NCBI RefSeq assembly: GCF_000142905.1
Contig: NW_013657672.1
Location: forward strand, 1 to 34,562
Source: Thecamonas trahens ATCC 50062
Taxonomy: Eukaryota > Apusozoa > Apusomonadida > Apusomonadidae
Direction: 5' to 3'
DNA: 34,562 bases
Of this stretch, positions 17,636-27,500 are shown piece after piece (position 1 is the first letter of the stretch; each line of letters starts with the position of its first letter). A program made the position numbers and the translations under genes. Below the pieces are notes generated by a model. That model was not told the DNA's origin. It ran no database searches and worked only from the letters and a program-made list of their open reading frames with translations.

Positions 17636-18850
17636 ATGGCAAACTCAAAGTCTTCTCAACCCAACTCGGGCGGGCTGTTCAAGGGCGACAAGGCACTCAA
17701 GCTGAGGTTCATGGTCCTTGTTGTTGGCCTCGTTGTCTACGCTGTCGATGTCTTCATCCTTAGCTTCATGGTGGTCTCGTTTGAACATGCCCGTGGCTTT
17801 GCTTGCTGCACTCTCTGCTCTGATCGGGATTGGGCAAACTCAAAGGTCCGCCCCACAGACATTGTCCGAGCCAATGATACTATCTGCTCTCTCGCTCCCT
17901 CGGCAAAGGGCTACTCGCAGCTATCAAGCAAGTGTGCCCCCATCTTGCCGCCGCTGGCTTGTGGGTCCCAGATCTGTACTGAGAATCGTTTGAACGAGGC
18001 GTACAAGGCTGCAAAGAGCGAAGGCGTTGGCCTCGTCGGCCTCAGACTCGCCTGCCTCATCATCGCCGCCGCAGTCTCGGTCATCACCACCTTTCGCATG
18101 CCCAAGCGCAAGCGGAATCGTTACATTCTCCGCGGCGCCATCCTCACCCTGCTCATTGTCTCTATTGCGCTCGCTGTTGCCATCTTTATTATCAAGGCCG
18201 GATACATCGGCATCAAGTGCAAGGACGCGTACTCGGGCTCGACCCACTCGGCATGCAACGAGGACCTCGCCGATTGCCCCGGTCTCAAGATCGTGGCGGT
18301 CTTTACCAACCCGGACGTCTTCACCCTCCCTGCTGTCCTCTCCATCGTCACTGCCGTTGTCTCTGCCACCATCTTTTCCTTCAAGGTCATCTTCCGCAAG
18401 CGGCTCCGCCACCGGTCCGAGCCGCTGGCCGACGACACCCTCGACCTCGACGCCAATACCGGCAACGAGATCAGCATCGACGACGTCAGCGTTTCTCTGA
18501 CTCAGCCTGTGGTCGCCGCCGCCCCTGCTGCGGTAGCCACTGCCACCGTTGCTGCCCACTCTGGCCCGGACCACGACACTCGCAACCGTGCTCCGTCGAT
18601 GGGCGTACGCAGTGCTCCAAGCGGCGTCTGCGTCATCCGCGCCACACTTCCTCCCGGCTGGGAAATGTCTGTTGCGCCCGACACCAACGCCTACTTTTAC
18701 TCCGACCACAACACCGGCACCACCTCCTGGGAGCCGCCGCACGGTGCCCGCACCCTTCCGCCGGGCGTCCAGGAGGAGTTTGCTCCTGATGGGCGCCCCT
18801 ACTACGTCAACCACAACACCCAAGTCACCACCTGGGTGCCGCCTATGTAG
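17636..18850 (+). CDS. Four-span membrane protein with two C-terminal WW domains
   Basis: I do not recognise a named family. The 404-residue product starts at an ATG in a strong CCACCATGGC context. Hydrophobic spans lie at about residues 25-48, 131-153, 166-188 and 229-252. The loop between spans 1 and 2 is cysteine-rich (CCTLC, TIC, SKC, LAC, QIC) with one N-glycosylation sequon (NDT at 80), and the loop between spans 3 and 4 has three more Cys. This suggests disulphide-bonded extracellular loops and cytosolic ends. The tail holds WW1 (about 338-368, LPPGWEMS ... AYFYSDHNTGTTSWEPP) and WW2 (about 374-403, LPPGVQEEF ... PYYVNHNTQVTTWVPP). WW2 has Val where the first signature Trp is expected but keeps the Tyr pair, Asn-His and second Trp. 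WW domains bind PPxY-type peptides, so the protein probably recruits a proline-rich cytosolic partner. No intron is evident. Confidence 0.85.
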   Translation: MANSKSSQPNSGGLFKGDKALKLRFMVLVVGLVVYAVDVFILSFMVVSFEHARGFACCTLCSDRDWANSKVRPTDIVRANDTICSLAPSAKGYSQLSSKCAPILPPLACGSQICTENRLNEAYKAAKSEGVGLVGLRLACLIIAAAVSVITTFRMPKRKRNRYILRGAILTLLIVSIALAVAIFIIKAGYIGIKCKDAYSGSTHSACNEDLADCPGLKIVAVFTNPDVFTLPAVLSIVTAVVSATIFSFKVIFRKRLRHRSEPLADDTLDLDANTGNEISIDDVSVSLTQPVVAAAPAAVATATVAAHSGPDHDTRNRAPSMGVRSAPSGVCVIRATLPPGWEMSVAPDTNAYFYSDHNTGTTSWEPPHGARTLPPGVQEEFAPDGRPYYVNHNTQVTTWVPPM

Positions 18851-18997
18851 TCAGTGCGCCAAGTTGACCAATCGATCATCGCATTTGATTTGTGATGGAA
18901 TCCCTGTCGCCATCGACTCGACGTGGTCGCCCCCTCGACAGGATCTTGCTTCTCCGCCGAGGCATGTCCGCCACCGTCATCGTGTCGACAATCTCGT

Positions 18998-19016
18998 CAC
19001 ACACACACACACACAC
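18998..19016. repeat. CA dinucleotide microsatellite
   Basis: About nine uninterrupted CA units lie in the spacer downstream of the WW-domain gene. Confidence 0.85.
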
Positions 19017-19460
19017 GCATACTTTTTTAGAGTACCAACTACACAAAGACAACTGGTACGGTGCCTACATTACCGACATGTCTTGACTGCCCTTCCTCGC
19101 CCCCCTCTCGCACACATCTGCCCTGAACCCCGCTCTCGTGGCCATCCTCAACGCGCGTCGCCGGAAACCTACTGCAGATCACGAGACCGGCCGCGATGGC
19201 AAGAACAGAGAAGACAAAGACGAGCGGGTAGCAAATGCCGACACCGATGACGCCCGGGATGAGACTGTCTCTTGTAGCGGTTGGGCATGATGCCGCGAAA
19301 CCGAGAAAAACAGCGATCTTTCATTTGTTGTTCCGCATCGCTTCCTCTTCATCCCCCCCACCCCCCCACCCCCCCAGAAGCACACCTACGCGAATCAGAC
19401 CATAGTCGCAACAAGCCCACTCCAAAGAGCTTTTCATGGATCCCCCCCTCTCCCAGTTCC

Positions 19461-19490
19461 GCATCGCATCGCATCGCATCTCTCTCTCTC
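19461..19490. repeat. GCATC pentamer x4 plus TC repeat in peptidase 5' flank
   Basis: Four perfect GCATC units (19461-19480) run directly into TC repeats, ending 10 bases before the peptidase start codon. They therefore probably lie in its 5' UTR. Confidence 0.85.
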
Positions 19491-19499
19491 TATCTCGCC

Positions 19500-21529
19500 A
19501 TGCCTCGCCTCAGTCTCACCGCGCCCGAGGTGGCAACCACGACGGCAGCCATTACCACAAGCCTGACCACGGCATGCGCCAACCTCTCGACCGCCACCAA
19601 CCCGTTCTCTGCTCTGGCCACCGCCTACGGCTCTGCTGCTGCTGCCTCTGCCGGCATCACCGTGACTGCTCTGGCCGGCACCGACGCCGACGCCCGCCGA
19701 GCTGCCAACGCTGCTCGTGCCACTCTCCGCAACGCCTTTGATGCCGTTTGGACGGATCCAGACGTCTATGCGGTTCTCTTGGCTGCCACGGACACTCCTC
19801 CGGCCGACGAGGAGGAGGCGCGCTTCAGATCAAGTGCCCTGGCTCTCATGCTCCGGCTCGGCGCAGGGCTGACCGGCGAGCATCGCCTTGCTGCCAAAGA
19901 CCTGCAGGAGAAGATCTCAGCCATGACTTCCCAGTTTGATGCAAACCTCAACGGAGACACCACAGCTGTTGAGTTCTCCATCGCAGAGCTGGACGGCGTC
20001 CCGGACTCGCTGCTCCCGCTCCTCGAGTCTCGCGGCGACGATCGCTACGCCGTCCCACTCAAGCGCCCCACCCTCACTCCGACATTGCAGCACGCCAAGT
20101 CGTCAGCAACGCGTAAGGCCCTCTACCGCGCCGCAAACTGCCAGTGCCTCGCCGAAAACGGCCCGCTGGTCGACGACATCCTCGCCGCCCGCGCTGCCCT
20201 CGCCACCGCCCTCGGCTTTGACTCGCACGCTCACCTCAAGACTTCCGCTGAGACCGTCCGCAAGCCCGACGCCGTGTACGCGCTCATGGACTCGGTCGCC
20301 AAGGGCGCAAAACCCAAGTTTGAGGCTGAGATCTCTGCCCTTGTCGAGCTCAAGGCCACGCTCATCGCCGACGGCGGCCTTGTCGCCGACGACGACGCCG
20401 AGCCGGCCGCTGTCCACCCGTGGGATCTCTCTCTCCTCCTCCGCGAGCACAAGAAGCGCGCCTTTGCCGTCGACGACGAGCAGGTCAAGGCCTACTTTGA
20501 GGTCTCCGCCGTCATCGCCGGCGTTCTCGCCCTCTACGAGCATGTCTTTGGCCTTGCCTTTGAGCGCGTTGCCGACGCCCCGCTCGCCTGGCACCCAGAC
20601 GTTGCCCAGTACACCATGGCCGATGCGGCCACAGGCCAACTCATCGGCACTTCTTTCTTGACCTCTACCCGCGTGACGGCAAGTACTCGCACCAGTGCGT
20701 CGTTCCTCTTCAGCCGTCGTTCTTCGACGCAGTTGCTGGCTCGCAGCGCCTGCCCTCGGCCGTCATCATGGGCAACATGACCAAGCCAACGCCCAGCGCC
20801 CCGGCCCTACTGCGCTTCTTCGAGGTCCATACCTTTGTCCACGAGTTTGGCCACATCGTCCACGCCCTCTGCTCTCGCGCACGCTTTCCACTCTTCTCCT
20901 GGGCATGGTCCATCGTGCCCTGGGCCACGGGCTGTGGTGTCGAGATGGACTTTCTCGAGGTCCCCTCCCAGGCTCTTGAGAACTGGGTCTATCAGCCGGC
21001 CGTTCTCGCCCGCCTCGGCGCGCACCACGTCACCGGCGACCCACTGCCGGAAGATACCGTCACCGCTCTCGTCGCTGCCCGCCACGTCGCCCCAGGCATT
21101 CGCTACACCCGCCAAATCGCCATCTCCGCCATCGATCTCATCATGCACTCGGGTGGCCCACCCTTTGTCTACCCGCCGTGGGGCATCGCTGCACACTCAG
21201 TTGAGGACCTCGTTGCCCAGGTTTACGCCCACCTCGGCCTTCCGCCTCCGCTGCCATCCACCAACTTTGTCGCCTCGCTCTTCCACTTTACCTCGTACTC
21301 GGCTACATACCACTCGTACCTCGTCTCCGAAGTCGCCTCCGCCGACTGCTTCACCCTATTTGCACACAACCCGCTCGATCAGGCCCAAGGCTCCCGCTTC
21401 CGCGAACTCATCCTTGCCCCCGGCGCCACCGTCGATGCAACCGCCATGCTCGCCGCCTTTCTTGCCCGTCCGGTCTCCGTTGACGCCTTTTTCGACTCGG
21501 TCGGCTTTACTTCCTCCGACTCTGGGTAG
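19500..21529 (+). CDS. M3-family zinc oligopeptidase (thimet/neurolysin type), frame break
   Basis: This metallopeptidase family cleaves short peptides in cytosol or mitochondria. From the ATG at 19500 the product is about 676 residues, the usual length (human THOP1 about 690). The N-terminal half shows family helices (LRLGAGLTGEHRLAAKDLQE, DLSLLLREHKKRAF), then AWHPDVAQYTMADAATGQLI. The frame breaks at about 20649-20656: one extra T would give GTFFLDLYPRDGKYSH, the conserved DLYPR-GKY block. The second half has VHTFVHEFGHIVHAL (zinc ligands His448 and His452, Glu449 catalytic; bases 20840-20854), DFLEVPSQALENW (third ligand Glu487) and FTSYSATYHSYLVSEV. The last matches the three active-site tyrosines 605, 609 and 612 of human THOP1. 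There are ten extra residues between HEFGH and the third ligand. No GT-AG intron explains the break. Whether it is a base-call error or an inactivating deletion is open. Confidence 0.9.
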
Positions 21530-21538
21530 CAGCTACAT

Positions 21539-24500
21539 TCATAGAAACGGTTCCCACCCCTTCCACACCCGTCCCAGTACGTTCTCATCCGTCGCGTGGT
21601 CGATGAGCATCGTGACTTGCTCAGCCACATCGGCACAATTCCCGGTCATACCGGTCCGCTTCCGCACATACTGCTTCTCGCAGTTGGCGCGCACCACATC
21701 CACGAGAGCGCCGTAGTGCGCCTTCCCGTGGTGCAAACTCGCGTCGAGTTCAAACACCATCACGTCAGACGTCACTACACCCGAGAGCTTCTTCTTCACA
21801 GCCTCCAGCCGCACCGCGCCTCGCCATTCCTCGCCAAAGTCATTCTTGAGCTTGTCCACTGTCTCTTTGCTCAGCCGCGATGAAAGCCGCACCCACTCGG
21901 TAATCGGCTCGCGGACAAACACGTCCATCACGGTCAGCAGCCGCTCCTTAGCTCCGCGGAGCGCGCCGAGCGCGTACCGCATCGTGTGGTTGAGCACTCC
22001 GTCCACATCCCACGGCTTGATGCAGTTGACCAGCTGCGGCGTGAGCCGGAACGGCATCAGTTCCGGCACAGGCAGGTACTGTGTCGCAGATCCAAACGCG
22101 TGCCCGTAGTCAATGCCCACAAGCCCGCCCGTCGACAAGTCAAGGAGCAGGTTGGCCAGGTGCCGGTCGCCAATGCCCACCACGTACGAGCACATGTTAA
22201 ACACCGCAAGCGACGTCACAAACTGGCCACGAACAGCGAGCAGAGCCTCCGGCCCGGCTGCAAGCTTCAGCACTGCTGCGCGGAGCGCGTCCCACGGCAC
22301 ACACTTGACCGCTGCGTGGTAGTTCGACACCGCATCCTTCACCGAGCCCCTCATGAACATCCGCTCGTACATCTGACCTGTGGTATCCCCATTGCGCTCC
22401 CTGGCGTGGATAAACTTGGCAAACGCTGCCGTCGCCGTCCTCAGCGCGCCCTTGTCCGACCCGACTCGCCTCCGCGCCGAGCTGGTCACAGCTCGCTCGC
22501 GCGCTGCAATCTCTTCGCTGATCAGGTCCTTGAGTGGCTTTGTCTTCCTCATCCACTCGATCAGCCCAACACGCACCGTGCATGGCACCACTGCGTACCG
22601 CGCCACATGCAGCGATCGCGCCGCAGCCAACGGATCTTCAGCAAGCACCCGGTTCATCTCGCCAAACAGCTGCTGTACCCGCTGGTCGAGCCGCAAGTCC
22701 TCGCCGCCCTTCACCAGCCACAGCGAGTCTGCTTCATCGCTCCCATGAATTGAAATCCGCTTCGGAAGCCGGATCGACTGCAGCACAAGCAAGTGCGCCC
22801 CAAACGACGACACCGCCGTCATCTCCTCCTCCACAGGCTTGCTCCGGAGCCCTTCAAACTGACCCGGCACAAGCACGCGCTCGGCCGTGTCGTACGCAGA
22901 CGCAAAGCTCGCTAGCCACGGTGAGTACGCCTCCAGCTTGGTCTGCAAAGGAACTCTATTCTTCTTCTGATGCGCCAGCCTGTTCAGCAACATCTCATTC
23001 ATCGTATTCACCGCGTTGTTCGCCCTCTTGCGTCCGAGAGCCTTCAGCCCAGATCCATCACTCCCAAACTCGCTGACCAGCTTCCTGACTTCGCTATAGC
23101 TCGCAAACGCCCGCGTCATCTCGTCCGCCCCGCTCTTCTGAAACAGCGACGGCACCATCTCATCACGCCACAGAGCGACAGCCTCGTCCATCGCATTGTG
23201 CCTCAGCAGCTGCTTCAGCTCCGTCAGAAAATCCTTCCACCGCAGGTGCGGGTGAGTCAACCTGTCAAACTCGGCCACCATTCGCTCCAGCAGCGGCCGC
23301 GCAGGCGTCGCCAGCGCAGCCTTGATCCCACCGTTTCGCGCAATCGCCGCCGCAGACATGCCAGCCTCAGACACCGTGTAGGGAAAGTACACAGCCTGTG
23401 GATACGCTTCCGCCACACGCTGCACAACCTCGCTGACAACCTCACCGACACTGCCCTCATCAGAGAGCATCGCGACAAGCTGCGGCACCCATCGGAGGAC
23501 CACCCACTCGGGCACAGCCTCCCATCCGGCCCGGAACGCCGCACGCGCCTCGGCGCTGTGCAGCATCCCAAGCACCCGCGGGAACAGATCCGTACCGCCC
23601 TCTTCGCCACACGCCATGCCCCCAGCGTCAGCTCGGTCGTCCACTTTGCATACCGCGACCACTCCAGTCCCTCCTTTGCCAGCGTGTGGCTCGATCCAGC
23701 ACTGTCATTGCCTCGCCTACACTCCTCTTCCATCTCGCGCGCAATCGAGTTACAGAGCATCGCAAACGCCACGCGCCCCGTCGGGCCCGTCGTCGCCATG
23801 CCACTCCGCGCCAAAAACGCAGCAGCCACCCGTGGCACCTTCGATCCGGTCTCATCGACAACCATCGGCCCCAGACCATCGTCCTCGTCTTCGTCGCTCT
23901 CGCTCATCGCCTTGGTCACATTCATCCCCAGCGCACGCGAGAATGCATCCACACTCCGACGCGCGAAATCCGCAATGCACTTGTGCCGCGAGAGGGTCTC
24001 AGCAGGCACCTGGAGGATGCGCGCAAGTCCCTCGGGCAGCTCCGCATTGTTCTGGGCCGAGATGAGCTCCTCCACAAATCGTGCGCCCCAAAGCGCATCC
24101 ACCATGGCCAACACGCGCTTCTCGTGCCGCCCTTGCACCAGCGGCTTCTGGTCTTCCACCCGCTCGCCAAGCTTCACAAGCAACTTAAACCTCTCCGTCT
24201 TGGCACTCACAGGCAATCGCGCCACTCCCGCCACCCCGACTCCCATCACTACCCGGAAGAACTCAAATCCAAGCGCTGGCACCTTTCCGATCGCGATCTT
24301 GGCCTCGTGCACGTATTTGGACGCCAGCTCGCAAGCCCCGATCGCCGCGGTGCCCTCCGCCGCCGCAAGGAGCATGCCCAACTCGTGCTGGGCCACCACA
24401 TGCGTCGCAGCCTCGCAGGCCTCGGGCGTATCAAACAGCCCGATGAGCTTGTTGAGCAGCAGCGTCCGCCGTGTCCGCGTCTCGTCCCAGTCGCCCGGCC

Positions 24501-27500
24501 CATCGTGCGAGCGCGACGGTAGCCGCGACGCCCATTCAGTCACCAACGTCTCCAGTGCGTCCACCTCTAACAGCCCTACCCCGCGGCCTGCAAGCTGCAA
24601 AAACTCGTCGTACTCGACAAGCGCGGGCAGCATTCGCACCAGCCGCCGCGCCCCGGCCGTCGCAAGCGGGTGGAGGCTTGCCCACCGCTCCAGAAACAGC
24701 TCCATCGCTCGGTTGACATACGCACGCGCTGCGTCGTTCTCGTCACAGACAATCGACACGAGTGCCATCTCGGCTGCGTATTCGGTCACAAGCCGGTCCT
24801 TGTATGTCGGAGGCGTCGAGTTGACAAAGCTGACAAGCGCGTCCAGTCGATTATTCAACTTGACGTACGACGTCAGCACAAGCCGAACCTCGTCCTCGTC
24901 GCCCTCCACCGTATTGAGCCAGACCTCGGTCGCGTCATCCGCTGCCACCGCGTCCGCGAGGCTCTTCCACATTCCAAGTGCCTTGTAGCACTCGAGCCGC
25001 TCAGACTCCCACATTGCTGCTTCCGCCGCAGACGCATCGGCCTCGCGCTTCTCCAACGCCTCGTGATACAGTTCCATCGCATCCTGGTAATGCCCGTCAA
25101 GCTGCGCTGCAAGCGCCCGGTGCGTCTCCTCGCACTCGGCCACATGCACCTCGTACAACCCACGGAGCACGTCGCGCTCACCCACAGCCTTGTAAAGCCG
25201 CGCCAGCTGCACATACACCTCGCTTCCGCTTGCCGTCTCGGCCTGGGCCTGTGCTTCCAGCAGCAGGATGCCCGCGTGGTAGTTGAGCGACGCATGCGCC
25301 GCTGTGCCGAGCTCGCGAGCGTTGACAGAGAAATCGACGGCCTCGACCTCGGAGAGAACCCGCGCTAGATCCAAGAGCGCAGCCACAAAGCCGCCGTGTG
25401 CACGGGTTTCTGCAAACATCCGGCCCACAGCCTGCTCCATCCGCTCCGCCATCGCATCGGCATCTTCTTCTTCCAGCCCAGTGTCGTCGCCAGACACCAG
25501 GTGCTCAAACAGCGCACCCACAACGTCGACAAGCACCAACCGTGCCACCACGTCGTCTTGCATCGCCGCAGCCTGAAGTGGCTTGATGATGTCCGCAGGC
25601 GAAATGGCCACGTCCGGCAGCTCACCCACCCGGTACTTGCGGTAAGCCCGGACAGACGAGTTGGCAATCGCCACCTTTTGCGCCTCAAACGTCGCCCGCG
25701 ACCGCGCCCGCTTGTGCGCCCGCGCAATCGAAATGACCTTGCCGGCGTCACGGTTCGACGACTTGCGGAACCGCTTGCGGAAAAGCCGCGGCTGGCTGCT
25801 CGTCTGCACCTCGGTCGGCTCCATCTCCAGTTCGTTAATCATCGAAGCTTCGATGTCCATCGTCTCTGCCGCCCGCTTGCGCTTTCGCGACTTGCCCGTA
25901 CCACTGCTCCGTCCACCACTCTCGCTGCTCCCGGCAATCGCCATCGCCTCCGGTCCAAAGTACAGGTTCGACTGGTTGATCGAGAGGTCTGACGGATCAA
26001 ACGCGAGCGAAAACTGTTGGTGTGCCTGCGCATCGCCACCGGCCCCGTCCTCGCCCATCGGCTCAAAAGACGCGTACGCCGCAGTCGCATCATGCTCCTT
26101 GCCAGCGCCTGGACCCATGCCCAGCGACTCGCCCATGCCGGTAGCCTGGGTGAGCGAGAACAGCGCGCCGCCCGCAAGCGTCGCCTGAAGCATGCCAAAG
26201 CCATCGTCCCCGCCTTCGCCGCCGCCTCCTGCCCCAGCGTGTGCGCCACCGCGGAACAGCGGAGCCATAGGCAGCGACGACGTCGCCCACGACGTGTCCA
26301 TCTCCATCGGCACAAACTGCGCGCGCGCATCGAGCGGCTCAAACTTGGCCTTCTTGAACCCGGGCGCGAGCGTCGTCAGCCGCAGCAAGAGCTGGACCGA
26401 GAACTTGAGGAACACGCCCTCCAGTTGAGGCGCATACCCGAGCGTCAGAATCTGCTCCAGTCGCGCAAAGGTCTCAGCAGGCAGACGCGAGCCGTGGTCC
26501 CAGAACGCGACCAGCTTGGTCGCCAGCGTCTCGGACGGGTCGTCAATGCCAGCGAGCAGGTGCAGCACCACGGCACTCCGCGGCTCGCGGTAGTGCAGCG
26601 GCCAGTTGTCAAAGAGCCAGATACAGATGTCATACCCAACTTCGCGGACCGACGACGACGGATGCGCGGCGCAGACCGAGGTGATGGTAGCCAGGCTCGA
26701 CTCGAGCTCGTCTGGGTCTGATACCTTTTTGATGGCCTCAAACGTGATCTTGAGCGCATGCAGCTGGACTGCTCGGTCGCGATGCCGCACAAAGGTCTCC
26801 AGAAACGACCGAAAGGTCGAAAAGAGCTGCGGCAGCGCGTGCGCTCGCTTGAGTACACACGAAAGGCCCATAACCACAAACGCCGAAGGCAGTTTGAGCA
26901 GGACGTGGAAGAGCTGATTGAAGAGCTTGGCGTCTAGCGCCGCGCCGCAGTTCTTGAGCACCTCGTGGAAGACCACCACGGCGCGCTCGGGCGCCTCGGC
27001 CTGTCGGAACATCGTCATGAGCGTGTCATGAACCAGTCGCGCGACGGCAGACGATCCGACCGCGCCTGCTCCAGGTCGCTCCTGCTCCTGCTTCATGATG
27101 AGGCCGGCCGCTTCGGCCGCCAGCCGCATGATCCGCTTCGACTTGTGGGTCATGAGCGAGACGACCTTGGAGTAAAACTGCTCTGATGAGCACAAGTGCT
27201 GGTCCTCGCTCGCCGAGTACGCTGGCAGGCCGGCGCCCATGATGAGGCCCAGCAACTGGAGCCCGACTGTGAGACACTTGTTGAGTGCCTCGTCGCTCCC
27301 CATCCTGCTCGCAATCGCGCCATCCTCCAGATGGTCCAGAACGTCAGACTTGGAGACCCGGAGCACGCCCTTCCACCCGGCTACCATCTGCGCCACCAGC
27401 GCAAGGTTCGACCGCAGCACCAGCGACGACTCGTGCATCGTGTTCCGCATCACAAACGAGAGCGTCCGCGACGCAAGCTCGCCATCTTCGGATGGCACCA

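Larger units (their letters stand above)
18851..19499. other. Intergenic region with simple repeats
   Basis: These 649 bases separate two plus-strand genes. They contain a CA run (18998-19016), C runs split by single A near 19353-19377, and a GCATC/TC repeat just before the peptidase start. No gene is supported. On the minus strand an open stretch at about 19174-19266 translates to a hydrophobic segment (IGVGICYPLVFVFSVLAIAA), but it has no start codon and no convincing exon partner, so I list it only as an observation. Confidence 0.5.

Noticed and set aside
22970-24988. Plus-strand frame of about 672 codons opposite DNA-PKcs
   Set aside because: Antisense shadow of a G/C-third-position gene; Ser/Arg/Ala-rich without domains, while the minus strand matches DNA-PKcs throughout.
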